Shown: in pieces, positions 46,700 through 61,578 of the stretch
How the letters are laid out: every line of letters starts with the position of its first letter
How positions within the stretch are numbered: position 1 is the first letter of the stretch
Assembly (NCBI GenBank): GCA_038400315.1
Contig: CP151667.1
Span: forward strand, 5,777,174 to 5,841,173
Direction: 5' to 3'
From: Isosphaeraceae bacterium EP7
Lineage (GTDB): Bacteria > Planctomycetota > Planctomycetia > Isosphaerales > Isosphaeraceae
Length of the DNA stretch: 64,000 bases
Program-made: the position numbers and the translations under genes
The notes under the pieces: generated by a model
Databases searched by the model: none
Seen by the model: the letters and a program-made list of their open reading frames with translations, nothing else
What the model was told of the DNA's origin: nothing

Positions 46700-47164
46700 T
46701 TATCGGCCGACGCCAAGACCAAAAGTCCGGCCGAGGAGATCTTGAACCGAGGGCACGGTCAGCAGCACCCCGACCAGGATCAGGGCCGCCCCCACGACGG
46801 AGAGGGGCCTCAGCGGCTCGCGCAGGACAACGACGCCAAGGGTCATGGCGATAACGAAGCTGAGCTTGTCAATGGGCGCCACGCCAGAAATGGGGCCCGC
46901 CTTAAGCGCCGCGAAATAGAACAGCCAGGACAACCCGGTGGCGACCCCCGACAGCACGAGCGCCGCCCAATCCCGGCCCGAAAGCCTGCCGATCGCCGAG
47001 AATTCGGACCGCGCCCCGACAATCGCCGCGGCGAACGCGACGACCACAACGGTCCGGATAAGCGTCGCCACATTTGACGGCACCTGACTGACGCCGATCT
47101 TGGCTAGCAAGGCCGTCAGGCCGGCGAAGATTGCCGACAGGATCGCATACGACTGCCACCCCAT
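46700..47164 (-). CDS. EamA-like permease, single repeat
   Basis: A 154-residue protein, about half the length of standard DMT transporters, with five predicted helices: AILSAIFAGLTALLAKIGVS, LIRTVVVVAFAAAIVG, WAALVLSGVATGLSWLFYFA, IDKLSFVIAMTLGVVVL and LSVVGAALILVGVLL. One EamA repeat is present; such half-size members probably work as dimers. Substrate unknown. It converges on the histidine-kinase gene. Confidence 0.83.
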   Translation of the reverse strand: MGWQSYAILSAIFAGLTALLAKIGVSQVPSNVATLIRTVVVVAFAAAIVGARSEFSAIGRLSGRDWAALVLSGVATGLSWLFYFAALKAGPISGVAPIDKLSFVIAMTLGVVVLREPLRPLSVVGAALILVGVLLTVPSVQDLLGRTFGLGVGR

Positions 47165-47284
47165 GCGACCATCCCCTCATCAGCTAAGGCCCGATCCTGT
47201 ACGACCTCAACCCCGCGCGACTCGTCTTCCGGCCTGAGGTGAGCAGTCCGTACGCCCCGGCAATTCACTCGAAACTGACACAAA

Positions 47285-47323
47285 ACGAAGAAAGCCCCCT
47301 GATTCACAGGGGGCTTTCTTCGT
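47285..47323 (-). terminator. terminator after tRNA-Ser and tadA
   Basis: Perfect 17-bp stem ACGAAGAAAGCCCCCTG / CAGGGGGCTTTCTTCGT with a five-base loop. On the minus strand it follows the tRNA by 28 bases and ends in a T-rich stretch. Confidence 0.9.
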
Positions 47324-47351
47324 TCAATCCAGCTCGTCCAAACGAATCAAG

Positions 47352-47438
47352 CGGAGGAGGTGGGATTCGAACCCACGATACCCTTGCGGGTACTCCGGTT
47401 TTCGAGACCGGCCCATTCAACCACTCTGGCACCCCTCC
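47352..47438 (-). tRNA. tRNA-Ser (anticodon CGA)
   Basis: On the minus strand: acceptor GGAGGGG pairing with CTCCTCC (one G-T), D-arm with AGAGTGGTTGAATGG, anticodon stem CCGGT/ACCGG around loop CTCGAAA (anticodon CGA, reads UCG), long variable arm TACCCGCAAGGGTA and T-arm GTGGGTTCGAATCCCAC. The long variable arm and G discriminator are proper to serine tRNA. CCA is not encoded. It lies 13 bases after tadA. Confidence 0.97.
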
Positions 47439-47451
47439 GGTGCATCCCGTC

Positions 47452-47952
47452 TCACACCGGCTCGTTCGAGCTGGGAGCGGGCCTGGAAACTCGCCGAGAC
47501 CCGAAGAAATCCGCCAGTACCTCGCCACACTCTCGAGAACAAACACCTGCCGTGACAGCTGCTCGATGATTCAGCCGCGGGTCATCCAGGAGTCGATAAA
47601 GACTCCGGCAGGCACCCCCCTTGGGGTCGGCCGCTCCGTAAACGACCCGAGCAATTCGTCCTTGCAGGATCGCCCCGGCACACATCGGACATGGCTCGAG
47701 CGTTGCGTACAGGACGCAGCCATCGAGATGCCAGGTCCCCATTGCACGACCGGCGAGCGTCAAGGCGAGCCGCTCCGCGTGCGCGGTCGGATCGCCCGTT
47801 GACTCACGGAGATTATACGCTTGAGAAAGTACGCGACCATCTCTGACAATGATCGCGCCGACCGGAACTTCTCCCAGTCGACCGGCCTCCCGAGCAAGCT
47901 CAAGGGCACGCTTCATCCAGATCAGGTCGTTTTCCGCCCCGGCATCGCTCAT
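47452..47952 (-). CDS. tadA: tRNA-specific adenosine deaminase TadA
   Basis: A 166-residue cytidine-deaminase-fold protein starting MSDAGAENDLIWMKRALELA. Zinc site: PTAHAERLAL (His-Ala-Glu) and TLEPCPMCAGAILQGRI (PCxxC); GEVPVGAIIVRDG, RVVYGAADPKGGACRSL and the C-terminal ECGEVLADFF match TadA. It converts A34 to inosine in tRNA-Arg(ACG), an essential step. The start avoids an upstream Arg-rich extension. Followed at once by tRNA-Ser, so both are probably on one transcript. Confidence 0.9.
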   Translation of the reverse strand: MSDAGAENDLIWMKRALELAREAGRLGEVPVGAIIVRDGRVLSQAYNLRESTGDPTAHAERLALTLAGRAMGTWHLDGCVLYATLEPCPMCAGAILQGRIARVVYGAADPKGGACRSLYRLLDDPRLNHRAAVTAGVCSRECGEVLADFFGSRRVSRPAPSSNEPV

Positions 47953-48234
47953 ACGACTTGCGAAGAGCATCCGCCTGCACGTCAACCGACTCAACCGAAA
48001 GGCCAGAATAACACCCGATCTCGGACCCCCGCAAGACCAGAATCACGAGAGAGGTAACTCGGAATGATTCACCGAGTTGCCACCTTTCGAGCAGACGAAA
48101 GGATCCTCTGCGGTGGGTACGGGCGACTCTCATGATAATCTCAGTCGGCCGACGGGACGCGGACCGAGAGCCACTCTCCGTCGTGCTGCCGGGCCACATC
48201 AAACGAACGAAACACCCCTCGCGGCGATCGAACC

Positions 48235-49206
48235 ATGAAAACACCCGACCCTCTCCGTTGGGGCATCCTCGGCTGCGCCCGGATCACTCGTCGCGGGATC
48301 ATCCCCGGGGTCAATGACTCCCAATCCGGCGTATTGCACGCGATCAGCAGCCGCGACGGGACGACCGCGCGAGCCTGGGCAGACGAATTCAAGATCCCCA
48401 GGGCCTATGACTCCTACGAGGCGGTGCTCGCCGATCCCGAGGTGCAGGCCATCTATGTCCCCCTGCCCAACGAGTTGCACAAACCCTGGGTGCTCGCCGC
48501 GGCCGACGCCGGAAAGCACGTCCTCTGTGAGAAGCCGCTTGCGCTGAACTCGGCGGAAGCTCGCGCCATGGTCGAGCATTGCCGCGAGCGTAACGTCATC
48601 CTCATGGAAGCGTTCATGTGGAACCACCAGCCCAGGACTGCCGGCGTCCTGAAACTCGTGAGAGATGGGGCCATCGGCCATCTCAGGCTCATCCGCTCGT
48701 CATTCTCGTTCGCCATCGACATGACCGACTGGCGGCTCGATCCGGCCCGAGGCGGCGGTGCGCTCATGGACGTCGGCACGTACGGGGTAAGCACCGCTAG
48801 GCTCTATGCCGGATCCGAGCCGACACGAGTCGAGGCATCGGCCCACCTGTCTCCCAGCGGCGTCGACATCTCGCTCTCAGCCCTGCTCACCTTCCCCGGC
48901 AACATCAGCGCCCTCATCGATTGCAGCTTCGAACAGCCTTTCCGCTGCTCGTACGAGCTTGTGGGGACCAAGGGGAGCATCGAGGTGCTCGACGCCTATC
49001 TCCCGCCCGAACGCCCGGTCGTCGCCGTGCGAGATCTCAAGGGTAACGCCATCGAACATTCCTTCGACGGGACCAATCAATACGCAATGATGGTCGACGC
49101 CTTCGCCCGTGGAGTCGCCGACGGCACCCTACCCGCCCCGGCTGAGGACGGCCTCGCCCAGATGCAGACGCTCGACGCGATACTTGCTTCGATCAAACGG
49201 GGATGA
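48235..49206 (+). CDS. Gfo/Idh/MocA family oxidoreductase
   Basis: A 323-residue NAD(P)-dependent dehydrogenase. Rossmann start RWGILGCARITRRGIIPGVN, AIYVPLPNELHKPWVLAAAD, catalytic EKP in KHVLCEKPLALNSAEA, substrate domain VILMEAFMWNHQPRT and GGGALMDVGTYGVSTARLY (catalytic Asp region). No signal peptide is seen. The substrate is probably a sugar or cyclitol, as is usual for this family, but not identifiable. It is divergent from tadA across about 280 bases. Confidence 0.92.
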   Translation: MKTPDPLRWGILGCARITRRGIIPGVNDSQSGVLHAISSRDGTTARAWADEFKIPRAYDSYEAVLADPEVQAIYVPLPNELHKPWVLAAADAGKHVLCEKPLALNSAEARAMVEHCRERNVILMEAFMWNHQPRTAGVLKLVRDGAIGHLRLIRSSFSFAIDMTDWRLDPARGGGALMDVGTYGVSTARLYAGSEPTRVEASAHLSPSGVDISLSALLTFPGNISALIDCSFEQPFRCSYELVGTKGSIEVLDAYLPPERPVVAVRDLKGNAIEHSFDGTNQYAMMVDAFARGVADGTLPAPAEDGLAQMQTLDAILASIKRG

Positions 49207-49218
49207 TCCTACGAACAA

Positions 49219-49251
49219 CCCCTCCCCGCGCCGGATCGGCGCGGGGAGGGG
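49219..49251. terminator. GC-rich terminator hairpin between convergent genes
   Basis: Perfect 15-bp stem CCCCTCCCCGCGCCG / CGGCGCGGGGAGGGG with a three-base loop GAT, 12 bases after the oxidoreductase stop. It has no T tract but is symmetrical and placed between convergent genes. Confidence 0.75.
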
Positions 49252-49301
49252 TCGAGTGTGATTCAAGGGCGTGACTCAGATCCGCTGATCGAATCGGAGG
49301 C

Positions 49302-50174
49302 TCAGCGAGGGGCCGGGGCCGGGACGGCGAGGTTGGGGACAGGGGCAACCTCTTCGGGACGACGGCCGCTCTCGATCAGGTTTTTCGCAGAGTTCTGCGG
49401 CTCGGGCACGCGAAGATTGCGGACCTGGTTGATCACAACCTGCTGGGCCGCCTTGGCTTCCTCGGCCGAGATTTGGCCGTCGTTGTTGGCGTCGAGGGCC
49501 TTGAAAACCGCCTTCGACGGCTCGACAATCGCTTTCTCATACTCGGCCACGCTGATCTGACCATTATTGTCGGTATCGGCGGCCTGGAAGCTGGCCTGGG
49601 CCACGGCGCGGGCGGCACCAATCATGGCGGCATTGACCTCGGTCGGGCTCATCTGGCCGTCCCGATTCGTGTCAGCTGTCGCGTACAGACCTTGGACGGC
49701 CGTCTGAATCGCCTGACGGACCTCGGTAGCCTGAAGCTGCTTGTCGTTGTTGCTATCAAGCAGGCTGCCGGCCATCGCCAGCGGATTGCCAGCCGTCCCG
49801 CCGGCGGGAGCCTGGCCGGGCTTTGCATTGTTCGCGGCGCCAGTGCGCTCGAGAACAACCCGAAGCAGCGGCTTCTGGGCGAGGAACGACTCGCGAGCCT
49901 GCTTGGCTTCTTCCTGCGACAGCACACCGTCGCCATTGGCGTCGGCACGGAAGAAGAAGCCGCCTACCATGAGGTTGGCCGCGTCAATCGCCTCTTTCTG
50001 CGAGATCTGACCGTCGTTGTTAGCGTCGGCCGTCTTGAACAGGATCCGGCCGCTTTCCTGCAAATCCTGCAGGCTATCGATCGGTCCGGGGGTGTCTTCA
50101 GCGCGAGCAATCCCCACGGTCGCGGCCAAACCAAGACCAGTCACCAGTGCCCATGTCTTCAAACGCATCATCAC
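49302..50174 (-). CDS. exported calcium-binding EF-hand protein
   Basis: A 290-residue protein with a signal peptide (LKTWALVTGLGLAATVGIAR, cleavage near ARAED). Six EF-hand loops are visible at about residues 50 (DANNDGQISQKE), 78 (DANGDGVLSQEE), 140 (DSNNDKQLQATE), 168 (DTNRDGQMSPTE), 200 (DTDNNGQISVAE) and 228 (DANNDGQISAEE). They fall in three pairs spaced by 28-32 residues. Likely a secreted calcium sensor or buffer; common in planctomycetes. The first of three Met codons is given as start. Confidence 0.92.
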   Translation of the reverse strand: MMMRLKTWALVTGLGLAATVGIARAEDTPGPIDSLQDLQESGRILFKTADANNDGQISQKEAIDAANLMVGGFFFRADANGDGVLSQEEAKQARESFLAQKPLLRVVLERTGAANNAKPGQAPAGGTAGNPLAMAGSLLDSNNDKQLQATEVRQAIQTAVQGLYATADTNRDGQMSPTEVNAAMIGAARAVAQASFQAADTDNNGQISVAEYEKAIVEPSKAVFKALDANNDGQISAEEAKAAQQVVINQVRNLRVPEPQNSAKNLIESGRRPEEVAPVPNLAVPAPAPR

Positions 50175-50437
50175 TCTCCCTTAATTGATCAGTCCGCATT
50201 CGCGGTCGATCGCCGTCGGCATCGATCAGGACGCTCCGAGCGCCCGAGGTCGCCTTGGCATACGTAGGGAGTGAAAAGCAACCGAAGTGCCATAAGCATC
50301 CTGAATCGCTGGACTCCATGATTTTTTGAGAGTGAGCTATCGCAGCTTTCCCATTTCGCTCATATTTCCCGAAAATTCCAGCCGTCGCGCATCCCCGCGG
50401 GATTGAACGCGCAAACGTGTTCCTGATTACCACTTAA

Positions 50438-50848
50438 TCAACGGAAAAACTGCCCCTGCCCCACCGCGTCGAACGCCCCGCGAATATGATCGATCCGGGG
50501 CGTCCCCCCTCCCTCGGGCCAGACGATCGCGACGACATCGAATCGACCACGAACGCCGGGTGCATTCAGTAGCCGATGATGCCTCAGGAAATGCAAGGCG
50601 GCCAGGGTCAACCGACGCTGCTTGCCCGCGTCGACCGCCTCGGCCGGGTTCCCTTGCTGTCGGGTTTTCACCTCGACGAAGACCAGGACATCGCCGTCCC
50701 GAGCAATCAGGTCGATCTCACCCGCCGAGGTCGAGTAGCCGCGGGTGATGATGCGATAACCCTGACTGCGAAGCCATCGGGCTGCTTCACGCTCACCCCG
50801 TGCCCCCAGCCAGCGGGACCAGAATCGACGTCCGCCGGCTCCAGGCAT
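50438..50848 (-). CDS. YraN family protein (UPF0102)
   Basis: A 136-residue protein with the endonuclease-like fold of YraN: GARGEREAARWLRSQGYRII, GEIDLIARDGDVLVFVEVKT (D, E, K of a nuclease-type core) and GKQRRLTLAALHFLRHH. Often found beside rnhB or rsmI; here its neighbours differ. Function probably a Holliday-junction or DNA-repair nuclease, not proved. Confidence 0.9.
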   Translation of the reverse strand: MPGAGGRRFWSRWLGARGEREAARWLRSQGYRIITRGYSTSAGEIDLIARDGDVLVFVEVKTRQQGNPAEAVDAGKQRRLTLAALHFLRHHRLLNAPGVRGRFDVVAIVWPEGGGTPRIDHIRGAFDAVGQGQFFR

Positions 50849-50864
50849 CGTGATTCTCGCCCGA

Positions 50865-51119
50865 TCAGTGGATCCCGAAGTCCTGCTCGATCTCCCGAGC
50901 CTGATCGCTCAGGCCGCCCGAGAGTCGGTTGTTCTTAAATAGCTTGGACTTCGCCGGAGCCTCTTCGGATTCTTTGGAAACGACAGGCGGATCGAGCGCC
51001 GCCAACTCATCGGTACTCGTCTTGGTCCGGACCTGCTTCTTCGTCATTAAATCGCAGCCGGGTCCGGAAACAACCATCCCAAATGCCAAGAACGCTAACC
51101 CCACTCGACGTCCCATCAT
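50865..51119 (-). CDS. small putative lipoprotein
   Basis: An 84-residue protein from ATG 51119 (or the adjacent ATG at 51116): MMGRRVGLAFLAFGMVVSGP then GCDLMTKKQVR, with Cys as lipid-attachment residue. The rest is polar with a Lys-rich stretch. No family recognised. It lies 16 bases upstream of yraN on the same strand. Confidence 0.6.
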   Translation of the reverse strand: MMGRRVGLAFLAFGMVVSGPGCDLMTKKQVRTKTSTDELAALDPPVVSKESEEAPAKSKLFKNNRLSGGLSDQAREIEQDFGIH

Positions 51120-51269
51120 CCAATCACCTCGCGTCCGCGTTCCGCCCAGGCCGCAAGGCCGTGACAAGTCCGCGTTCATCCATGAAGACGCAAGGGTGCA
51201 TGCGGTCGATCCAACGTCGCCGCGACAGAGGGAGACGCCTCGGATCCTGCCACAATCCAAGTCTTCCGT

Positions 51270-52823
51270 CTAGTTCGCTTGAATCGAGTCGGCCTCTCCT
51301 TCCCCCTGAGGACCCCACCCCCAACCGATGATGACTGCGAGTATGCCCAGCAACGGGAGTAAACCGACGACAACGAACACCGAAGAGAAGCTCCCCGTCT
51401 GATCCTTGATCCGGCCCGCAATCGGCAAGAACCCGGCCGCAAAGAGATTGCCCAGAGCGCCAAGAACACCAACAACCAGGCCGGTATATCGAGGGGAGAC
51501 TTCCTGACAGAAGGCGAAATAATTCGCCATGTAGGCCGCTGTGCCGAACGCCACCAACGCGAGTATCAGGATCGTCAAGGCCGGGTGAGACGAACGGCCC
51601 ACGAACAATGCGAGCCCGATGAAGAGGCAACTCACCAGGATCACCTTGGCCCTTGCTCGGTCGGAACGTTCTCCACGCCGGGATAGGAACCTCGAAAACC
51701 AACCTCCGCCGAGATTTCCCAGATCCGCAGCCAGGAACGGGATCGCGCTCGCCATACCGCCAATTAAGTAAGGCATCGAAAGATCAGTCTTGAAGAGGGT
51801 CGCCATCCAGTTCACGAGAAAATGCCAGGAGACGTTCACCGAGCATGCCATGATCACGAGGACCCAGAATCGACGAAGCCGGACGATTTCACCCATCGAC
51901 CTCGCCCAGTCTCGGCCTTTCAACTCGCTGAGCGGAACCAGCCGGGCCACCGCGAGGAGTCCAAACATGAGGAAGGCAATGCTCCACCAAATGGAATTCA
52001 GGCCGAATCGGGGCGCCGTTGCAGCGATGAGGATGGAGAGCAGACCGATCAAGCCAAACGATCCAACAGCTCTAAGGCTCAATCCAGAGTTGCTCAGGTT
52101 TTGATTTGTTGCAACTGGCTCCGGATGCGTCTCGCCGAAGGCCCCATGAGGATCACGGTTCACGACGAACGGCCAGAGCACGACCCAGACAAACCCAAGC
52201 AAGCCGACGATGACGAATGCAGTCCGCCATCCGAAGTAATTCGCCAGCGGCGGAACGATCAAGGGTGTGACCACAGCCCCGATCGCCGCGCCCGAATTGA
52301 AAATCCCATTGCCCAGACTACGACTCTCGGGAGGTAGAACGGTCGCGGTGATCTTCAACGCGCAAGGCCAGTTGAACGACTCGGCGATACCGAGTAGAGC
52401 ACGGAAGGCGAGGAGAGCACTTAATGTGGGGGAAAATGCGACCAGAATAGCCGCCAGGGACCAGCAGCCAACGGCAAAGGCATAGACCTTACGAACATCC
52501 CAGCGATCCGCAAGATATCCAGCCGGGACTTGAAACAACGCATAAGTGAGTTGGAAGGCGGCAAGGACCCAACCGAAGCCTTCGTGATCGATCCTGAATT
52601 CAGCCCTGACATCCTCACCAACGAGAGACATCGACTGACGATCCATATAGTTGAGCGTTGTCGAGGCAAAAAGCATCCAGCAAACGTGCCAGGCCCATCG
52701 ATTGGTCGAGACAGAAGTAGAGTCGCGAGGAACGAGAAAAACCACGTCGAAAGCTCCGGGACGAGATGATCCGAACCGAGGATCAAGTCGTCCCAGAGTG
52801 CCAGGTTGGAATACGTCTCGCAA
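51270..52823 (-). CDS. MFS transporter, ACS (anion:cation symporter) type
   Basis: A 517-residue protein with about 12 membrane helices. The family start is WMLFASTTLNYMDRQSMSLV (NYMDRQ motif of the hexuronate/phthalate-type ACS subfamily), then YALFQVPAGYLADRWDVRKV, RALLGIAESFNWPCALKI and GNGIFNSGAAIGAVVTPLIV; the second half repeats the pattern with LIGGMASAIPFLAADLGNLG. Likely an organic-anion/H+ symporter such as for hexuronates. The first about 45 residues are atypical and the true start may be further in. The opposite-strand frames are shadows. Confidence 0.85.
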   Translation of the reverse strand: MRDVFQPGTLGRLDPRFGSSRPGAFDVVFLVPRDSTSVSTNRWAWHVCWMLFASTTLNYMDRQSMSLVGEDVRAEFRIDHEGFGWVLAAFQLTYALFQVPAGYLADRWDVRKVYAFAVGCWSLAAILVAFSPTLSALLAFRALLGIAESFNWPCALKITATVLPPESRSLGNGIFNSGAAIGAVVTPLIVPPLANYFGWRTAFVIVGLLGFVWVVLWPFVVNRDPHGAFGETHPEPVATNQNLSNSGLSLRAVGSFGLIGLLSILIAATAPRFGLNSIWWSIAFLMFGLLAVARLVPLSELKGRDWARSMGEIVRLRRFWVLVIMACSVNVSWHFLVNWMATLFKTDLSMPYLIGGMASAIPFLAADLGNLGGGWFSRFLSRRGERSDRARAKVILVSCLFIGLALFVGRSSHPALTILILALVAFGTAAYMANYFAFCQEVSPRYTGLVVGVLGALGNLFAAGFLPIAGRIKDQTGSFSSVFVVVGLLPLLGILAVIIGWGWGPQGEGEADSIQAN

Positions 52824-52907
52824 TCGGTCGAGAAGGAAGATTACAAGAATCGAAAAATCAGCTCATGAGAATAGCTACAGGTTGGAAAAGTCCTTCGAAA
52901 CGCCGAA

Positions 52908-52943
52908 CGCCCCGCCGATTCCGTGGGGGGAATCGGCGGGGCG
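52908..52943 (-). terminator. terminator of the rRNA operon
   Basis: Perfect 15-bp stem CGCCCCGCCGATTCC / GGAATCGGCGGGGCG 17 bases downstream of the 5S 3' end in transcription direction, followed by T-rich sequence. Confidence 0.88.
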
Positions 52944-52959
52944 TTGGGCGATTGGGGGA

Positions 52960-53068
52960 TCCCGGCGATGACCGACTTTCGCGCTTGCGCACTATCATGG
53001 GCCTGGCGGGCTTAACGGCCGTGTTCGGGATGGGAACGGGTGTGGCCCCGCCAGTATGGTCGCCGGGA
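52960..53068 (-). rRNA. rrf: 5S ribosomal RNA
   Basis: The minus strand has TCCCGGCGACCATACTGG, then CCACACCCGTTCCCATCCCG AACACGGCCGTTAAG, GTAGTGCGC-type loop and closing ATCGCCGGGA. The complementary ends and CCGAACACGG signature are those of 5S rRNA, about 109 nt. Confidence 0.95.
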
Positions 53069-53331
53069 AAGCGGACGGCGGGCGGTCAGGCCCGACGTTC
53101 GCGGTGGATGCTGCTCTGGCAATCCGGTCAGTCACGCGATCAGAATCTTCGGGCGGGATGCGATCGTCCGCGAGGGGCGTCGTTGGACGCCTCGTCTCGT
53201 GGCGAAAGATGGGCCGGAGCGGTGATTCCGCATTTCGACGGAGGTCGAGGGTGCGGGCACTCGCGGCAGGTTGAGGACTCACCCTGTTCGTCTCGGGTGG
53301 CCCGCCTTGGTGGGGCGGGGCCGAGTCGGGG

Positions 53332-56149
<2,818 letters not shown>

Positions 56150-56711
56150 CGCCGACCCGAACCCGCCCTGTCGGACCCACGACCTTTCGGCCTTGATCCA
56201 GCCTGGCTCATCCGGACCGATGCGGTCCTCTCTCTGCTCTGCAAGTCAATCGTCGCCTCACGGCGAGGACTGACTTATCACTATCGCTCCGAAGGTCCAC
56301 TTTCGTGGAGATGAAACGTGCAAGTCGCCCCTCCGAGGCTCATGGGCCGAAGCCCACGCCCGCCGGAGGCGGAGATGTATCACGTCCTAGAAACTTCTTG
56401 CGTGACTGACACCGGATTGTCAAAGAGTGTCCCTCCGACGGCCGAAGCCGCCGAGAGACCCGGCCACCGGCCGGAGGGCGACGTCCGCACAGTCAAGTGC
56501 AGGCGACGCCCCCCGCCCGGTGAAGCAGGGGGGGGACCGAATCCCCAAACCATCCGAGTGAACAATCGCCGGACGGGACGAACCCGGCCGGCGACTATCC
56601 GCGCGGTGATCGATCGAGCGAGAAGACAGATCCAGCGTGTGAACCTCTGAGGGAAGCCGACGCGTGCCGCCGCGGTTGCGGGCGGTGCCGATAACTTGGA
56701 GACATCCTTAG
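56150..56711 (-). other. 16S-23S spacer, about 560 bp, without tRNA genes
   Basis: No tRNA-Ile/Ala is found on either strand (no T-arm or anticodon arm signature). A boxA-like site is at 56416-56428. The rest is GC-rich and has local inverted repeats that may serve for rRNA processing. Confidence 0.8.
56416..56428 (-). promoter_or_regulatory. boxA-like antitermination site in the rRNA spacer
   Basis: Minus-strand ACTCTTTGACAAT resembles the rrn boxA element TGCTCTTTAACA that binds the NusB/S10 antitermination complex. The same core occurs in the 16S leader (58489-58500). Confidence 0.7.
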
Positions 56712-58235
<1,524 letters not shown>

Positions 58236-58488
58236 AGGTCGAGATAAGAGAAGCGTAGTCCGGGAATAAATCCCCGTCCCGCACTCCTCCTCCGAACCAT
58301 TCCTCTGGGTCGAGGAAAAAAACTTGGTCGCACCAGCCAAGGGCTTTAACCCCCCCGGCCGGAGCTGAGTCCGCCCGCATCATCCGTCCGAGCGACTCCG
58401 AAGAGCCCCCCGTCCCGATGAGTGCGACGACTCGCATCGGCTTCCCTCAAGGGTCCACTCATGTGGACTGTCTTCTCGATCGACCGAA

Positions 58489-58500
58489 TTGTCAAAGAAC
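58489..58500 (-). promoter_or_regulatory. boxA-like antitermination site in the rRNA leader
   Basis: Minus-strand GTTCTTTGACAA matches the boxA core and repeats the spacer element. Its location about 255 bases upstream of 16S is standard for rrn leaders. Confidence 0.7.
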
Positions 58501-58888
58501 CGACTCGAACCGAACAGTCGATACCGGGGCCGCGATCGCTCGCCGCCCGTCGCGACCGGGTCGTCTCCGGGCGTCTGCACGCCCCTCGAACCCCCCGGCC
58601 ACCTTCGACACCCGCATCCGCGTCACCGCGTTTCCGCAGCGTTTCGCGTCAGGAGGGGCCACTGTATCGCGTGGCCCCGTCAGGCGTCAACCCCGATTTT
58701 TTCGGCCCCGTCGTCTCGACCGGGCCACGTCTTGAATGATCCACCCGTCGGGTCTTGCGATCTTTGCCCCGGAGGGCCTGACCGCGGACTCGGATGAACC
58801 GGACGTTTGAGTCACCGTCGTGTCGTTTCGCGTCTCCGCGTCTCGTCACTGGCGACAAGGGGATAGTACCAGGGTCTGGCGGAGTGTC

Positions 58889-58933
58889 AACGAAGTGACG
58901 GCGAAGTTCTTCGGATATTCGCCGCACTTCGTT
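58889..58933 (-). terminator. terminator hairpin after the phosphofructokinase gene
   Basis: Stem AACGAAGTG with one bulge, then CGGCGAA, closing with TTCGCCG and CACTTCGTT; loop 12 bases. It lies about 20 bases after the stop of the gene ending at 58956. Confidence 0.8.
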
Positions 58934-58955
58934 AATTCAGCTGGCTTTACGTCTT

Positions 58956-59987
58956 TTACTTGAAGAAAACAGATGCTTCTTCGTAGTACGTCAGGTCGAG
59001 TGTTTTCGTGCCCGAGACGCCCGCCGCCAGGGTTGTGTCGATGATCTTGGTCCCCGAGAGAGCGACCATGGTCCCGAAACTCTTGCGGACGACGAGATCG
59101 GCGGCGGCCAGACCGAGTCGCGTGGCCAGAATTCGGTCGCAGGCGCTGGGGGAGCCGCCTCGCTGGAGGTGCCCAAGGATGACGCAGCGGGTCTCGTTGC
59201 CCATTTGCTCTTCGATGATCTTGGCGACCGCGTTGCCGACTCCGCCGAGGCGGACGTGGCCGAAGGCGTCGGTCTCGGCTTCCAGGGTCGTCATGCCCGT
59301 CTCGGGGAATTCGGCCCCTTCGGAGACGATGACGATGGCGTACCCCTTCCCTTCCGACTGCCGCCGCTTCAAGACCTCGATGCAGTGCGGCATATTGATG
59401 GGCACTTCGGGGATCATCACGTAGTCGGCGGCGCAGGCGATGCCGGAGAAGCAGGCGATCCAGCCAGCGTGACGGCCCATGGTCTCGACGACCAGGATGC
59501 GCCGATGGCTCTCGGCGGTGGTCCTGATGCGGTCGACGGCCTCGGTGACGATGTTCACGGCGGTGTCGAAGCCGAACGTGAAGTCGGTGACCATCAGGTC
59601 ATTGTCGATGGTCTTGGGGACGCCGACCATCGGCAGGTTGAAGTCTTTATGCAGGCGGTAGGCGACCCCGAGAGTGTCGTCGCCGCCGATGGCCACGATG
59701 GCGTCGAGGCCCATGGCCTTGATGTTCTCGCGGACCTTGGGGATGTCGACGTCGGGATTCTTGTAGGGGTTCGTGCGCGACGACCCGAGAATCGTGCCGC
59801 CTCGAGCGATGATGCCGTCGGTCTCGGAAATCTGGAGGGGACGTTGCAGGCCGTTGACCAGGCCGCGCCAGCCTTCCAGCAGGCCGACGCAGCTCCCCCC
59901 TTCATTGTTGATACGCTGGACGACCGCGCGAATGACGGCGTTGAGCCCGGGACAATCTCCGCCGCCCGTGAGCAGACCAACTTTCAT
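58956..59987 (-). CDS. 6-phosphofructokinase, pyrophosphate-type active site
   Basis: A 343-residue glycolytic enzyme starting [20 protein letters not shown]. The phosphate-donor site reads [14 protein letters not shown] and [15 protein letters not shown]-dependent PFK has Gly where this has the second Asp of GGDDT and Gly where this has Lys of PKTIDND; Asp plus Lys mark the pyrophosphate-dependent group. Further conserved parts are [20 protein letters not shown] and [15 protein letters not shown]. It interconverts fructose-6-phosphate and fructose-1,6-bisphosphate, probably reversibly. The start MKVGLL is the usual one; MDSIA upstream is an alternative. Confidence 0.9.
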   Translation of the reverse strand: MKVGLLTGGGDCPGLNAVIRAVVQRINNEGGSCVGLLEGWRGLVNGLQRPLQISETDGIIARGGTILGSSRTNPYKNPDVDIPKVRENIKAMGLDAIVAIGGDDTLGVAYRLHKDFNLPMVGVPKTIDNDLMVTDFTFGFDTAVNIVTEAVDRIRTTAESHRRILVVETMGRHAGWIACFSGIACAADYVMIPEVPINMPHCIEVLKRRQSEGKGYAIVIVSEGAEFPETGMTTLEAETDAFGHVRLGGVGNAVAKIIEEQMGNETRCVILGHLQRGGSPSACDRILATRLGLAAADLVVRKSFGTMVALSGTKIIDTTLAAGVSGTKTLDLTYYEEASVFFK

Positions 59988-60131
59988 GGCGATCGAGTCC
60001 AATCCTGGGCCCGGTCCACCCCGTTCGAAACGAGAGGCCGGATCGGGCCGTTGTCAAGGGAGACCGAGGCGAATTCGTTGGCCCAATCTATCGAGTCGGC
60101 GCCTTGGATTCCAGGCCAGACCGCGCGCGGA

Positions 60132-60173
60132 GACGCCTCGCGGCACGTCGGGTGACGTGAGCCGCGAGGCGTC
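60132..60173 (-). terminator. terminator hairpin after accC
   Basis: Perfect 13-bp stem GACGCCTCGCGGC / GCCGCGAGGCGTC, with an inner ACGTC / GACGT extension, placed 25 bases after the accC stop and before the phosphofructokinase gene. Confidence 0.85.
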
Positions 60174-60197
60174 GGGTAGATCGGGTTAGGTTCGGAC

Positions 60198-61559
<1,362 letters not shown>

Positions 61560-61578
61560 CGCGGGAAATCGCCTCGGA

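Larger units (their letters stand above)
58236..58955 (-). other. rRNA leader and promoter region; also PFK terminator
   Basis: About 720 bases with no gene. It holds a boxA-like element (58489-58500), a palindrome GTCCACTCATGTGGAC at about 58453-58468, and near its far end the hairpin terminator of the phosphofructokinase gene. The rRNA promoter should lie between about 58500 and 58880, but no precise box is assigned. Confidence 0.6.

Noticed and set aside
56150-56711. Possible tRNA-Ile/Ala genes in the 16S-23S spacer
   Set aside because: No T-arm GTTCGA-type or anticodon-arm sequence was found on either strand.
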